Shown here piece after piece: positions 23,819 to 34,268 of a DNA stretch of 64,000 nucleotides (position 1 is the stretch's first letter; each line of letters begins with the position of its first letter). Below the pieces are notes generated by a model. The model ran no database searches. It was not told the DNA's origin and saw nothing but the letters and a program-made list of their open reading frames with translations. The position numbers and the translations under genes are program-made. Origin of the DNA: Sphagnum magellanicum (lineage: Eukaryota > Streptophyta > Sphagnopsida > Sphagnales > Sphagnaceae); NCBI GenBank assembly GCA_021904315.1, contig CM038908.1, positions 35,020,001-35,084,000 of the forward strand. The letters run 5' to 3'.

Positions 23819-24587
23819 TGTAAAAAAATGTGAGGGAATGAATCCCCATTATGGAAGTTGGGTTCCAATGGATTCTCGAATCTTCAAAGGGAAATTGCAA
23901 GGATCAAAAGTCATTGAATTAAAAATTTCATCATACCATTAAAAAGATCTTGAAACGTAGATGTCTAAAATGGGCTTGCATGACCCATTTGGGTACTTAA
24001 AACATAACTTATGGCCAAAAGAAGGGCCGGGAGTCAAAGTGCCAATTTAACTCCCAAGCACTAAAAGTCAAGAATCTCCTTGATTTCCTTATGTTCAAAT
24101 AGCGTGTCACATACCATTGAAAAGATCTCGATAAGGGATATAACTTTTCTTTAGATCTCACCTCAATTGGAGGTTTGTACAAAAAGTTATGGGCTTCCAA
24201 AGTTGTAAGAGTCCTAATTTTAGGAATTTCGGGACTCCAATTTTGGAGTTTGGGACAAAATAACATTTGAGTGTTGGCCCCATGGCCAGGCATAGAGAAT
24301 ATTATAAGGGGGAAGGTGGTGGGTTTCTCCCAAATTTGGGCCATGGTGAGTCCGTGTTTGCTCGTGGTGAATCTGTGCACCAAAAGTGCTCCAATTATGC
24401 ACAAACCAACTTATTGTTTGGTTTGTGCAGGTCCGTGTGAATATTGACCCGCTTGTCACTCATCCTAGTCCCCATCTCGGAGCTTTAGCACGGCCTTTTA
24501 CCCTCGAAGTGCTATGAACCAGGGAATGTACCCCAACTCCTTATCCTTCCATTATTTTCACATTTGGACTCACAGTTGAATCTATCA
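23819..24587 (-). mobile_element. LTR (solo-like) nested in the Ty3 element
   Basis: On the minus strand this block is clearly related to the solo LTR at 62765-63654. Shared phrases include GAGATGGG-GACTAGGATGA, CTCTATGCCT and the gggactC/ggagtCcc region, in the same order. It separates the integrase from the chromodomain of the host element. The proposed ends (TG...CA on the minus strand) are flanked by AGGAG and AAGAG, 4 of 5 identical. Exact borders are uncertain by tens of bases; an alternative pair is 23829-24574. Confidence 0.6.
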
Positions 24588-24799
24588 AAGAGTTTAGGGG
24601 TGCATCACATAAACTTGTAAGGGAAATGGAATGCATTTCAGTCGCAAAACAAACTAAGAGAATTAGCAAGCAATACTTGGTTAAGTGAAAAGGATGCCAC
24701 CCCAAAAAGTCAAAATGGGTGAAACTTGTTCATTTAAATCATTTGCCAAAAATGGTTGAAAAGTTTGAGCAAGAGCATGGCCAGGAGATGGCTATTTGA
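24588..24799 (+). pseudogene. Chromodomain remnant of the Ty3 element
   Basis: One frame reads KRISKQYLVK, then TGA (24686-24688), then KGCHPKKSKWVKLVHL and ends KFEQEHGQEMAI before TGA at 24797. Against the usual YLVKWKG core, the Trp codon TGG has become TGA. Chromodomains target chromovirus integration to marked chromatin; this one is inactive. It ends where a chromovirus polyprotein normally ends. Confidence 0.7.
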
Positions 24800-27029
24800 A
24801 AAGTGCATAAAAATAAATTTAATATATTAACATAAATGTTGATGAAGATATCAACCTCTAGAAGGTAAGGGGTGAAAATAAAACCTAAAATACTATACGT
24901 ATATTTGAACTAAAATTAAGGTAAGTTGGTAATCAATTTGAAATCAAAATATATGAAATGAGGCAGACCATGGAAGAAGTACATGATGGCTAAATTGAGG
25001 TGACGATAACCAATGAAAATGGACCTAAGGAATTGAACTTGAAAAAAAAACTTATAAATGGCATAATCAGCTGAGATTAAGGTAGTGATGCATGTGCATT
25101 AAATGGCATGCCCTTAAACTGATAATAAGCTTGTGGGAGTGACATTTCCAGTGCATGGAATCATGAACCATGTCCTTCTAAAACAAAGGGGGTTCGACTT
25201 GGTTAAGTTCAAGTCGACACTATCTGTTGGCACATTTGATAGTCATACCTTGGTGTGGTTGCCCAGGGTCATCAAGAAAATAGGCCTAGGCATGAAACTT
25301 AACCCTCAAGTATTTTAAGGGGGGCCCAAATAAGGGGTTTATCAATTGGTAAGAAAAGTGAGTTAAAAAAGGGTGCGTGATGAAGTTCACAGACCGACAT
25401 ACAAACAAACCAAAAAATTGTCTAAGAATCCTCCTACATCTAAAAGGATAAAGTTTGGGATGCCAACAATACCTAAGTCGAAAACTAACTACCCTCATAA
25501 AAGCTTGAGGTAAACAAAGTGGCAAAGGTGTGGCTTGCCATGACAAAAGGTGACATGTGCATTATATCTACAAAGACATGGACCTTTCGAAGGTGGGGGT
25601 GAATGACATGCCCTTTCGTTTAAAAGATGTCTTAAGCAAATGTGGGCCTCATATCGAGATCACCTTTGTGGGGCATTAAAGCGATATGAGAATTAGGCCA
25701 TAAGTGGCTCCACGAGGTTCGATTCTTTTAGGAGTCGAAAAACGTCTGAACCTTGAAGTCTGAATGGGCTAAGGTGGAGCTCGAGCTTTGTCAGTCAAAA
25801 AAGACGACTAAGGGTAGTTTTCAAAATTATAGTGTGGGCCACCATCCCTTGAAAACCCTCAACAAACGATTGAACGTTGTCCAAAGTCGCCATAAAAAAA
25901 TGCAAGTTCATTAAAACATTTGGAATGATTAGGAGTTGTCCCTTTAAAGCTTGAAGGCCAAAACCTTAAGAGAGGGTTCACCTCATGACGATTGAAATCA
26001 TCCTAAGTTAAGTCCTTTAGACCAACTCTGGGAGTTGGTTTCAAAAGGCCCCCAAATCAAGCTGATTTGATTTTTGGCCATGTGGTCTGACTCTAGGAAT
26101 CAAGCTTGGGTTGGCTCCAAGTTACATTAAAATTTGGCATTGATAGTAGGGTCTAGCAAGTCTAAGTAAAGAATCTGAGTCCATCCCAAGCGATTGAGAC
26201 TTTGGGACTAACCAAATGTGTCATAGGGTGCACATGTAATTAAAAACTAAAAGAGTGAATGTGAAAATAGCTTGTTGTGGCACAAGGAATGCAAGGCAAC
26301 AAGCGGGAAAAGGCATGTTAGGAGGTCTTGGTGGCGATAAGGTGATCAAATGAACCTATTTTCCCACATTTGCATTATATGACTCAGAGTAAAGGCTCAA
26401 TTGTTATCTTGCATTTTTTACATCAAATTTAAAAGGTATTTGCCATAATGTTACACTATACGTGCCTTGTTTAGTTGCGCATGAGCATAGTGATGGATGA
26501 ATTTTTCTTGTTTATAGTTGTGTTCACAATAATACCTTGAATTATTATGAAAAGCTTTGGTGAATCGCTTGATGAATCATGTCCCTTTTCAATCCATAAC
26601 CTAGTGGAGGTGAAAAGCCCATATGGGCTAGCTATAGGCTCTTGGCTAAGGCTTGTGCCCTTTGTAAGACATATTAATTTGCCCAAAAAATTCAATAATG
26701 CTAATAGAATATTGTGTTTTTTGACATTTGATATGGTATGCTTGCAAGGAGTGGAATGAAAATGTCACACACTATGAGGAAATAATAGATCTAAACAAGT
26801 GGGATGCAAGACGGGTTTCACTATGGGAGAGAAGGACAAATATTAATGTGAAGAATGTTAAACCGTAAAATTTGGCAATGTTATTACTATCAAGGAAAAA
26901 GGTTGCCAAATAAAAAAGAAAGAATTTTTTTTTCTTGGAAAACACATAAAATTAAAACTTGTTTATTGTCTGCCTACCATCTTGTAGCAACTACCATCAT
27001 GTAGTAGCTACTATCTTGCAATAACTAAT
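24800..27029. other. Unassigned, retroelement-like background
   Basis: No frame longer than about 90 codons and no recognisable domain. Base composition and phrase style resemble the decayed Ty3 region, so part may be its LTR or an older element. The plus-strand frame at 25133-25318 and the minus-strand frame at 25286-25546 show no motif I can name. Confidence 0.4.
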
Positions 27030-27650
27030 CTTCAATGTGTCTTAACACCTTGGTAAATAAGGTGAGTTATTTTAATGTATTTTTCAATCAAGTTTTGAAT
27101 GTCAATGATTGCACAATTATGTTTTCAACTTTACCCATCATTTAAATGATATTTGAAAAACTATGTGCATATTATAGATTGTCATGTTTCATTAAAAAAA
27201 ACATGCATGGAAATGTAGTTCCAGTAAGAGAATTTTTTGTTTCAAGTTTGAATGTACCATAAAAGGTAAATTCTACATACAATAAATTGCTAGTTCCAAT
27301 TTTTATTTTAGTTTTTAAGTTCTTGAATAGTAAGTTATGAAATGATGAAAGGATTCCACCCTTTTGACTAACCTTGTCAAAGATGTAAAATTATCCCTGC
27401 TTCATTGAGTTTGTTCAAATAGTTAACATACATATGATTCAAAACAAAAGAAAAATATTGCGAATTTCATGAAAGGAATAATAAGTAATCACTGTCCCCA
27501 CAAGAGTTTCAATCAGAACAAAACATAAACACGTTAACTCCAAATTTTGCTTTCATCAAGTTTTGCTCATCCAATGATCACTATGAGAGCCACTTTTTTT
27601 TGTACTGACATGGTAAGAACAGCCAAACCCTAATTTGGGCTCTCAAAATG
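27030..27650 (-). repeat. Inverted relic of the A/C module (gene C intron plus RA)
   Basis: Read on the minus strand, 27650-27494 matches 33800-33955 (sequence just after the gene C exon 2 donor) and 27490-27030 matches 12410-12880 (repeat RA). The two homologies are adjacent, although in the direct copies they are kilobases apart. The relic therefore preserves a junction gene C - RA not present elsewhere in the window. Confidence 0.75.
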
Positions 27651-29830
27651 CACCCCCAAAAGCATTGAAAGTTTAGTTTTATGTGCAAGCTTGAAAGAGA
27701 AGATGTCCTAAGAGACATCCAATGCAATAAAGTTCAAAGTGCACACCATGTAAATTAGTTGTCAAGTATTACATGTAGGGTGATGTCGTAGGAGCAGGCA
27801 TCAGCCAAAGGTGGGCAAGCCTTTGGGGGAATGCCACGGCCCAAGGGCATTCCTATTCCTAAAGCAATAATGAGATCAAGCTTTACAAATGGCCAGGATC
27901 TCAAGGCTCTGTATCTCAAGGCACTTACATATATGGACTTCATTGTGTTTTCATAGTGGATGCTTCTGGAGCTTGCCCTACCAGTACTTCCTGTAAAGGC
28001 CCTACCCTTTACACTACAAAACCTATGGTAGGACTTTATGAGTTGCTATTTGAGTTGCACAAGTGGTGCAAAGGTTCAATGTGGACTGTGTTATGTCCAA
28101 ATTTGATGCATATAAACATGTAGGGTGCCATGTCCCCATTAGACTGGTGCAAAGTCCATTGAAGTCAATTGAAAGAAAAGAGAAGAAATATTTGACACTA
28201 TGTGCAGCTAATATGCATGTCCCAGGTTCGGCCTTCTCGTTGGTGGGCTCAATAAGGTTTAGGGAACACACCACCATTTCTCAATTGAAAAAATTGTTCT
28301 ATTTGGAGGATGTGTCATTTTGTGTTGTGGAACTTGGAAATTAGAGGGAAGTGTTTGGTTATGGGCCAATTGACATATTGTCTACTTCACTTTAGAGAAG
28401 AAGTTAATGTAATTAAGAGCCTCTTAAACTTTGATCATATACTTAACTCCATCAAATATGGAAACTCAAGTTGTTGCAAGGAATACGATAATGGCAGTGG
28501 TTGATTGGGGTCAAAAAATGGCTGCCCACCCAAAAACGTGGTGTGGGAATGTTTCAGTTGTTGGCCTTGGTTTAAATCTCATCTCCTTGCTTCCAAAAAC
28601 CCATTGTGAATTTTCTCTTTTCTTCTTGCAATGGATGCTTTGCATTTGTTTCCGTACAAATAAAATAAAACATTGTTTTTTAAAAAAGAAAAAAACCCTC
28701 CGTTGTGAATTTCTCCTTCAGAAAGTTGGCAAAGGTCTTATATAGGCTTGTAAGGCACCCTACCCATCATCTCATAAACTTTTCTTGACATCCAATGACT
28801 TGTTATTACTAGATCATTTGCTAGCCATCCAAAAATTTCTAGACACAACCTCAAATTTTGACATTTTGTTTTATTCTTTCACCGCTAAATTCTCATTGTA
28901 TTAACTCCTCCAAATTTTGTAAATAAGAGGGGCCAGCAGCCAACACCTCAAGTGGTTGAGTTTCATGGCACAAAGGCCAAAGCAAGCACAATAAAGCCTG
29001 TGAATTATGGCCTTGCTTGCCACAAAAGGCCGAATGATTCCATTACAGATTATACATCATACATACACACTTGGTCTGTATACACTTTAATTTGCCCTGG
29101 ACCTATGTTTGACATTCAGTTGCTCTGGACCTATCGGTAGCCTAATATGTTTCCTAAGTCAGAAAAACGAAGACTTACAAATGGATCTGAGAGCCCCATG
29201 GAATGTTTCATCCGGACGAGTTATTTGTGAACCTCAATCTCTTGAATTGTATGCTGTAGTTGACACAGGTTTGTCTTCCCATTAGTTTAGGGAAGGATTG
29301 GGTCTCCTCTATAGCTGTGTAAGCTTCAAAAAAATGTCACAGAAGTGATGTTTTACAAAATCTGGATAAGAAGAGCTAAAAAATGTTAATAGCAGGGGCA
29401 GCTGATTCAACACCCTGCCCCTGTTCTGTATTGGGAACCAGAATTGGCTGCAGCAGCTGATTCCACTATCTGACCTTTTGATAGCAACCAATCTGCTAAT
29501 TCTGCCACAACCTATCTATTTTTTCATTGGCCCTACTACTAGTAAAAGCAAAGAACATACCAGTGAAGGCCAGGTGTGCCCTCCCTTGGAATGTTAACCT
29601 GGCACAATCCACCTTCTATGGCCCGTTCTATGGTACAAAAAAGGTTGGTCACACCACATTCCATCACATTATTCAGGTTCGGATGTAATAATGTTAAGGG
29701 GACTTCAGTCCTGTGCCTCCTGAACCACCACAATATATATGTTTTGAGACCCTTAGAGCATCCTGGTTCGCCAGCCTTACAGACAACTACAGAGCAAAAC
29801 GAATCGAAGGCATATTTCTACCGAACAGCC
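27651..29830. other. Unassigned DNA
   Basis: No supported gene. Short open stretches (plus 28063-28344, plus 29576-29830, minus 29539-29733) lack recognisable motifs. The sequence around 29540-29760 has balanced composition and may be a retroelement fragment. Confidence 0.4.
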
Positions 29831-30110
29831 AGTCTTAATGAAGTGAAGCCTTGGTATTGGTTTTTCTGGGCTGTGGTCCCCTCTTTTTGTTTTGGCCTGC
29901 CCTTTTCTGGGTTGCTGATTATTTTTAATAAAGTTTGGCACAAATCTTTCAGATGGCCCAGTTCAGATTCAGTCTTAATGAAGTGAAGCCTTGGTATTGG
30001 TTTTTCTGGGCTGTGGACCCCTCTTTTTGTTTTGGCCTGCCCTTTTCTGGGTTGCTGATTATTTTTAATAAAGTTTGGCACAAATCTTTCAGATGGCCCA
30101 GTTCAGATTT
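29831..30110. repeat. Perfect-phase 140-bp tandem duplication
   Basis: Two consecutive 140-base units (29831-29970 and 29971-30110) differ at only a few positions; for example GTGGTCCCC in the first reads GTGGACCCC in the second. Each unit starts AGTCTTAATGAAGTG and ends GGCCCAGTTCAGATT. The near-identity marks a recent event. No coding role is apparent. Confidence 0.95.
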
Positions 30111-30357
30111 GTTGGGTCCAGAAAGGCAACACACAGGTCTCTCCAAGCTCTGATCTAGTTTCCAATTTGGTACAAAGGCAACTGGCACCCACAGGGCTCT
30201 TAATGGGCATAGTTTCCAAGTTGGGACGAAGGCCCACTGAATGCAACATTTTCCCACAGGGACACGCAACGACTTCAATTCAGCGCTCTAGTTGCACTCA
30301 TTCCTTTGCAACAGACACACTCTTGAAGTGGTCCCAGTGCTCTCCATCCTCCCTAAG
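30111..30357. other. Spacer between tandem repeat and repeat E
   Basis: Contains a loosely repeated phrase (GTTTCCAATTTGG...AAGGC and GTTTCCAAGTTGGGACGAAGGC, about 60 bases apart). No gene is seen. Confidence 0.5.
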
Positions 30358-30870
30358 TACCTAGAATCCTGACCCAGATGGGTCAGTTCCCACCTTGCCG
30401 CATTAGTGGCAATGTCAACAAGCCCTGCACTACAGGTGGGAACCGGCCCCTATATGACGTGTAGTTACTACAAAGTGTTCACCGGACAGGCAGCAGGAAC
30501 TGGCCTCACATTATAAGCCATAGCTGACACCCACATGACATGCACCTAACACCAAGTGGGATTATGTGACCGAGAAGCCACAAGCGCCCATCCATTGGAA
30601 ACCCCATATGACTTCGGTATGGATGAATCACAATTGAGTTACCATGGTTCCAACTTGGTGACCTATCCCATAAATCCACTTCCTCCCCCCTTCCCAACCT
30701 AGGTAGCTACCTATGAAGGGGGCAAGTACCTTGGCAAGTAGGTAGGGAATGCAAGTGCAAATTATGCAAGTGAGAAAGCAAAGTACTTGGTGGCAACTAG
30801 CTAGGTGAATGGTTAGTGCATAACTAACCACTGTCATTAGCTATGGGACAGGAACACAATGAAAACTCGT
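30358..30870 (-). repeat. Repeat E, copy 2 (inverted)
   Basis: Reverse complement of the 14797-15301 block with roughly one difference per ten bases. In this location it lies about 0.5 kb past the truncated 3' end of gene A copy 3, whereas copy 1 lies upstream of a gene A. Confidence 0.75.
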
Positions 30871-31065
30871 TTCCAATCCACACACCATCCATTCTGCATG
30901 GTGCACTGGTGGCCGTTGGTTGAGTCTGGCCAAGTTGTACAAAGCGTAGACGGAGGGCAATTTGGGCCTGGTTGATAGTAATAAGTATCAAATACCATCA
31001 GCTCTGACCAAGGGAGAGGCCATGTGAACTAATTAAAGTAGGAGCCAGCAAAGGACACAGGCCAC

Positions 31066-31186
31066 GACCTCTTTTACCGATTTCTCAATTGCAAGATTGT
31101 AGTGAAAGTCTTCTTTTCACCTATGGACCTCTTTTCACCGATTTTTCATTTGCAAGATTGTACTAAAAGTCTTCCTTTCACCCATG
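31066..31186. repeat. 60-bp tandem duplication
   Basis: Two units start GACCTCTTTTACCGATTT (31066) and GACCTCTTTTCACCGATTT (31126) and differ at a few bases. They lie in the spacer downstream of gene A copy 3. Confidence 0.85.
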
Positions 31187-31391
31187 TGCTCCATAATTTC
31201 TTCTTCAATTATATATGGTACCACTTGAACTGCAAAAATCCAGCTGCAAAAGAGCACCACCTGCCATGCCATTAACGATGTAGGATGCATGCATATCTTC
31301 GCCCGTCCATTGAGATTACTACCGTCTGAGAAATTAAGGACCTTTTCTCTATTACAGGGATCCCAGATGGGTTTGGCTCGCAATACTCTTA

Positions 31392-32444
31392 CTATGCCAC
31401 CACCACGCTCCCCACCACCACCATTCCCACCATCGCCGCATTTTTACAAATTGTGTGATCCACATCTGCCCATTGAGTAGACTGACATTTATCTAACATG
31501 TCTTGTTCTTGTGTAGGGTTCAAGTATATGACAAGAGGATTGTGACAAAACACTGCCATACTATGAACAAGAGAATGAACAATGACCAACTTGCTAAAAG
31601 CAAACCCTATGGCTTCTATAGGAGTCACTGGCAAATGATGAATTGCTCTATAAACAATAGATGTAACATATCCAATTGCTTGGACACCAATTATAAGTGT
31701 TGCTATACCACTCCTACCATGTAGAAACCGAAGTTGCTTATAATAAGGAAGGACAATACTTTCCAATAAAGCCAATTTCCCTGCGCGATTTAGTACCATC
31801 AAGCATGAATTTTCAGCCGTCTTATGCCCAAGGGTCAAAGCATCGGCCATATTATCCTCCTTTACTCGACTATCGTCTCTAACGATATGTGTAGATGGTA
31901 ACGTGGTTGAACGACTCATTCCTAGCACAATGTAAGTATTTGCTACTATTCTTGTACTCTTCAAGGAACCTCGTGGTTGGTTGATCCCAAACAATATAAC
32001 AAGGATGTCATCTATGACCCTCCTTAACTTATTAGACATAGACATGGTATCAGGTCCTAGTTCAGGATTGGTTGAACTTCCAAGGATCTGGCGAAACCTC
32101 AAGGTGATGAACATCCTTTCTAAAATCCAACCAATTCCAAACAATGGAGCCACTGGTGCAATTACAACGAAGATCAACAACCTGTGGCTCAAAGAATACC
32201 CCTTAGACGAAAACGAGGTGTATGCTTTAGAGGCAGGCCATGCATCGGCCATCAAGCTGAAGAACGCGAAAGCGGCACCCCACAGCGTGGTCACGAGCGC
32301 TCGTGAACACAAGGATGACGATGATGATGATGCAGACGGGGAGAACGCCGGTGGCTCGGGTGCTAACTGATGAGCAGCTACAAAAGTGGACAAACAAGTA
32401 GCCACAATGACGCCTTGGATCAGCAGCAGCGCTTTCAAATCCAT
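31392..32444 (-). CDS. Multi-pass membrane protein (gene A), truncated copy
   Basis: A 350-aa frame from ATG 32444 (same AATAAAATGG context as copy 2) to TAG at 31392-31394. It aligns with the 446-aa copy from residue 1 to about 348, keeping the signal or anchor, Ser-rich stretch, VIDDIL, GKLALL, GRSGIA and PVTPIEAIGF motifs. It then runs into VVVGSVVVA and stops, losing the last two or three membrane segments. Downstream DNA is not homologous to the 3' part of copy 2, so the end was removed by a rearrangement. A few codons are inserted or missing between the copies (for example AFLKS vs GSLKS is a substitution). The long intact frame suggests recent loss or a still-expressed short form. Confidence 0.6.
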   Translation of the reverse strand: MDLKALLLIQGVIVATCLSTFVAAHQLAPEPPAFSPSASSSSSSLCSRALVTTLWGAAFAFFSLMADAWPASKAYTSFSSKGYSLSHRLLIFVVIAPVAPLFGIGWILERMFITLRFRQILGSSTNPELGPDTMSMSNKLRRVIDDILVILFGINQPRGSLKSTRIVANTYIVLGMSRSTTLPSTHIVRDDSRVKEDNMADALTLGHKTAENSCLMVLNRAGKLALLESIVLPYYKQLRFLHGRSGIATLIIGVQAIGYVTSIVYRAIHHLPVTPIEAIGFAFSKLVIVHSLVHSMAVFCHNPLVIYLNPTQEQDMLDKCQSTQWADVDHTICKNAAMVGMVVVGSVVVA

Positions 32445-33310
32445 TTTATTGGAGCTGTTAAGCCGGGGATTGCACGAACGTGAAGTCAACCCGATTTATA
32501 GTCACTGATCACTCTTCTTCCGCACAAATCCACAGCTCCGATTCTTCTCTTAGTTGAAACAAGCGCAAAGAGTGAGCGAGGACGTCCTCTCAGCAATGAT
32601 CTGCACGGAAAAAGAAGAATTGAACGCCCAGCAATGAACCAGCCCAATTCAATGATCACGCTTTCTCTCTCAGGCAAATACAGCGTGCTTCGTTTCTCGG
32701 CTTGAAACAAACGCAAAATTCGAGCAAAGGAGTCCTCTCGGCAATCACCCAGGAAAAGCGAACACCCAATAATAAGCACTGCTCGGAGAGCGACTTTCAG
32801 TCAGTAAATAGCCGCTTCCTCGAACTCGCCCAAGACAGACTAGGTCGTGAAGGTACGCGGGGGTTGCGGTGATGAGGAAGACCTGCCGTGTTTCGTCTGG
32901 ACTATGGGCGGTTCAATCTCATACACCACCGTCGTCGAGCATCAATTTGCGGTCCATCCGCACTCCCTCGTCATGTGCGCATCTTTCTTTCTCCGGTCCC
33001 AACACAACTTCCTGGTAATGTGCGCATCTTTCCTAGTCCTCTAAGATGTGCTTATTGGGCCTGAATTCCGGGATTCGATCGATCTCGTCTAATACACCTC
33101 GCGAAACCAACGACTCTAAGGGATCAGCAATTGCAGTCGATGGTCGGAAAGAGTGAGGGATTGAGTGTTCTACGTTCTGGCCTTCAAGCTAGCGGTCACT
33201 TCCCGAGCCCTTGGTAACTCTATCTGAGGCCTACGATGCTGACTCTTTCTCGCGAATGTTATCACAACACGATTTTGTAAGTACTTTCTACCGACTTCTT
33301 TCTGTGAAAG
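32445..33310. promoter_or_regulatory. Shared intergenic promoter of divergent genes A and C
   Basis: Gene A starts leftward at 32444 and gene C rightward at 33311, about 0.87 kb apart. The A side (32445-32690) is conserved with 14542-14776; the C side (32862-33310) is conserved with 3211-3559. Between them is an imperfect internal duplication of about 148 bases: TTGAAACAAGCGCAAAG at 32554 recurs as TTGAAACAAACGCAAAA at 32702, each followed by GAG-C-A-GG, CCTCTC-GCAAT and a GAA-AGC tail. Repeated factor sites serving both genes is an inference. Confidence 0.5.
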
Positions 33311-33771
33311 ATGGACGGTGATCGACGAAGTGTTCGTGAGGTGCCACAGTCCGTTTCTTTGAGTGCAGGGCGAAACTCCACATTTTGGCGATTGTTGTTT
33401 GCGGCTAACATGGAGATAGCAAGTGGAATCAGGAAGTTCTCGCCTGACTGGCTTTCGGGCTGTAATGAATTCGGATGGGTTTCTCCAAATCACCAAACTG
33501 GTCGCACTCATATGTCATGGACTGCCTGAAGAATGAAGAAAGGAGAACCATCCCACCTGAAGCATATTTTCTGCTTCTAGGAGAGGTTTCGTCACAATTT
33601 TCTTCTCTTGCTCGAGAATTTTGGCTCTCTGGAGGTGATGCAATACCCTTTCCCCATGTCATTTTTCGAGGAATTCTGTTATACTGCAGTGCCTGGGTCC
33701 CTTTGCAGTTTCAGCTCTTTTGCTGCTCTGAACACAAGCTCTTACAGCTGGTTGCATCAAAAAATTCCAAG
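33311..33771 (+). pseudogene. Gene C copy 2 (unknown protein), intron-like segment deleted
   Basis: ATG at 33311 opens a frame matching copy 1 without its TAA, through SPDWLSGCNEFGWVSPN. At about 33489 the intron-like interval of copy 1 is absent; the join occurs within a shared CCAAA word and shifts the frame. Exon 2 then reads PNWSHSYVMDCLKNEERR and continues open in a second frame to the donor AAG/GTATAT at 33771, including LFCCSEHKLLQLV where copy 1 has a stop. Together the two copies imply an ancestral multi-exon gene. The family is not recognised, and later exons are not identified with confidence. Confidence 0.5.
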
Positions 33772-33992
33772 GTATATAATTCCTCTCATGCTGGGATGCA
33801 ACATTGTAAATTAGGGTTTGGCTGTTCTTACCATGTCAGTACAGAAAAAGTGGCTCTCATAGTGATCATTGGATGAGGAAAACTTGATGAAAGCAAAATT
33901 TGGCGGTATTGAGTTTACATTTTGTTCTGATTGAAACTCTTGTGGGGACATTTCAGACATTGTGTTTCCATGAACCTTAAGCACCATGTAAA

Positions 33993-34268
33993 CTGGCCAT
34001 CGGCATTTTGTACATGTATTTGCATGCCTTAATGACAATGACTGGAAGCTGGTACTTGGAGAGAGTAACCTCTGCACTGGAGGTCATTCTCCTTGTGAGA
34101 GACAGGGACTGAGAGATTCTCAAGATGAGAGACAGCCTGTTCATTTTCAACCTAAATTTCTTAATTGTGATTGCAAAGCGCTTGACTACAGTTCCAGGAA
34201 GCCACCAACAAACAGACAGTTTGTGGAATACTGGGGAAGGCAACTAAACTCAAGCAGCCTCCTGGTGT
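33993..34268 (+). other. Open segment downstream of gene C, possible exon
   Basis: A 91-codon stretch without stops, containing NDNDWKLVLGESNL and RKPPTNRQFVEYWGRQ before TAA at 34266-34268. It is hydrophilic with Cys pairs, and might be a C-terminal exon of gene C, but no good acceptor precedes it in phase. Another frame over the same DNA is also fairly open. Treat as a candidate only. Confidence 0.25.

Larger units (their letters stand above)
20930..24799 (+). mobile_element. Decayed Ty3/gypsy chromovirus
   Basis: Conceptual translation across frames gives, in order: reverse transcriptase, RNase H remnant, integrase and a C-terminal chromodomain. This is the order of plant chromoviruses. 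Every domain contains stops or frame shifts and several catalytic residues are lost. No gag or protease could be found upstream and no paired LTRs are recognisable. An LTR of another family interrupts the region between integrase and chromodomain. This is an old insertion. Confidence 0.85.
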
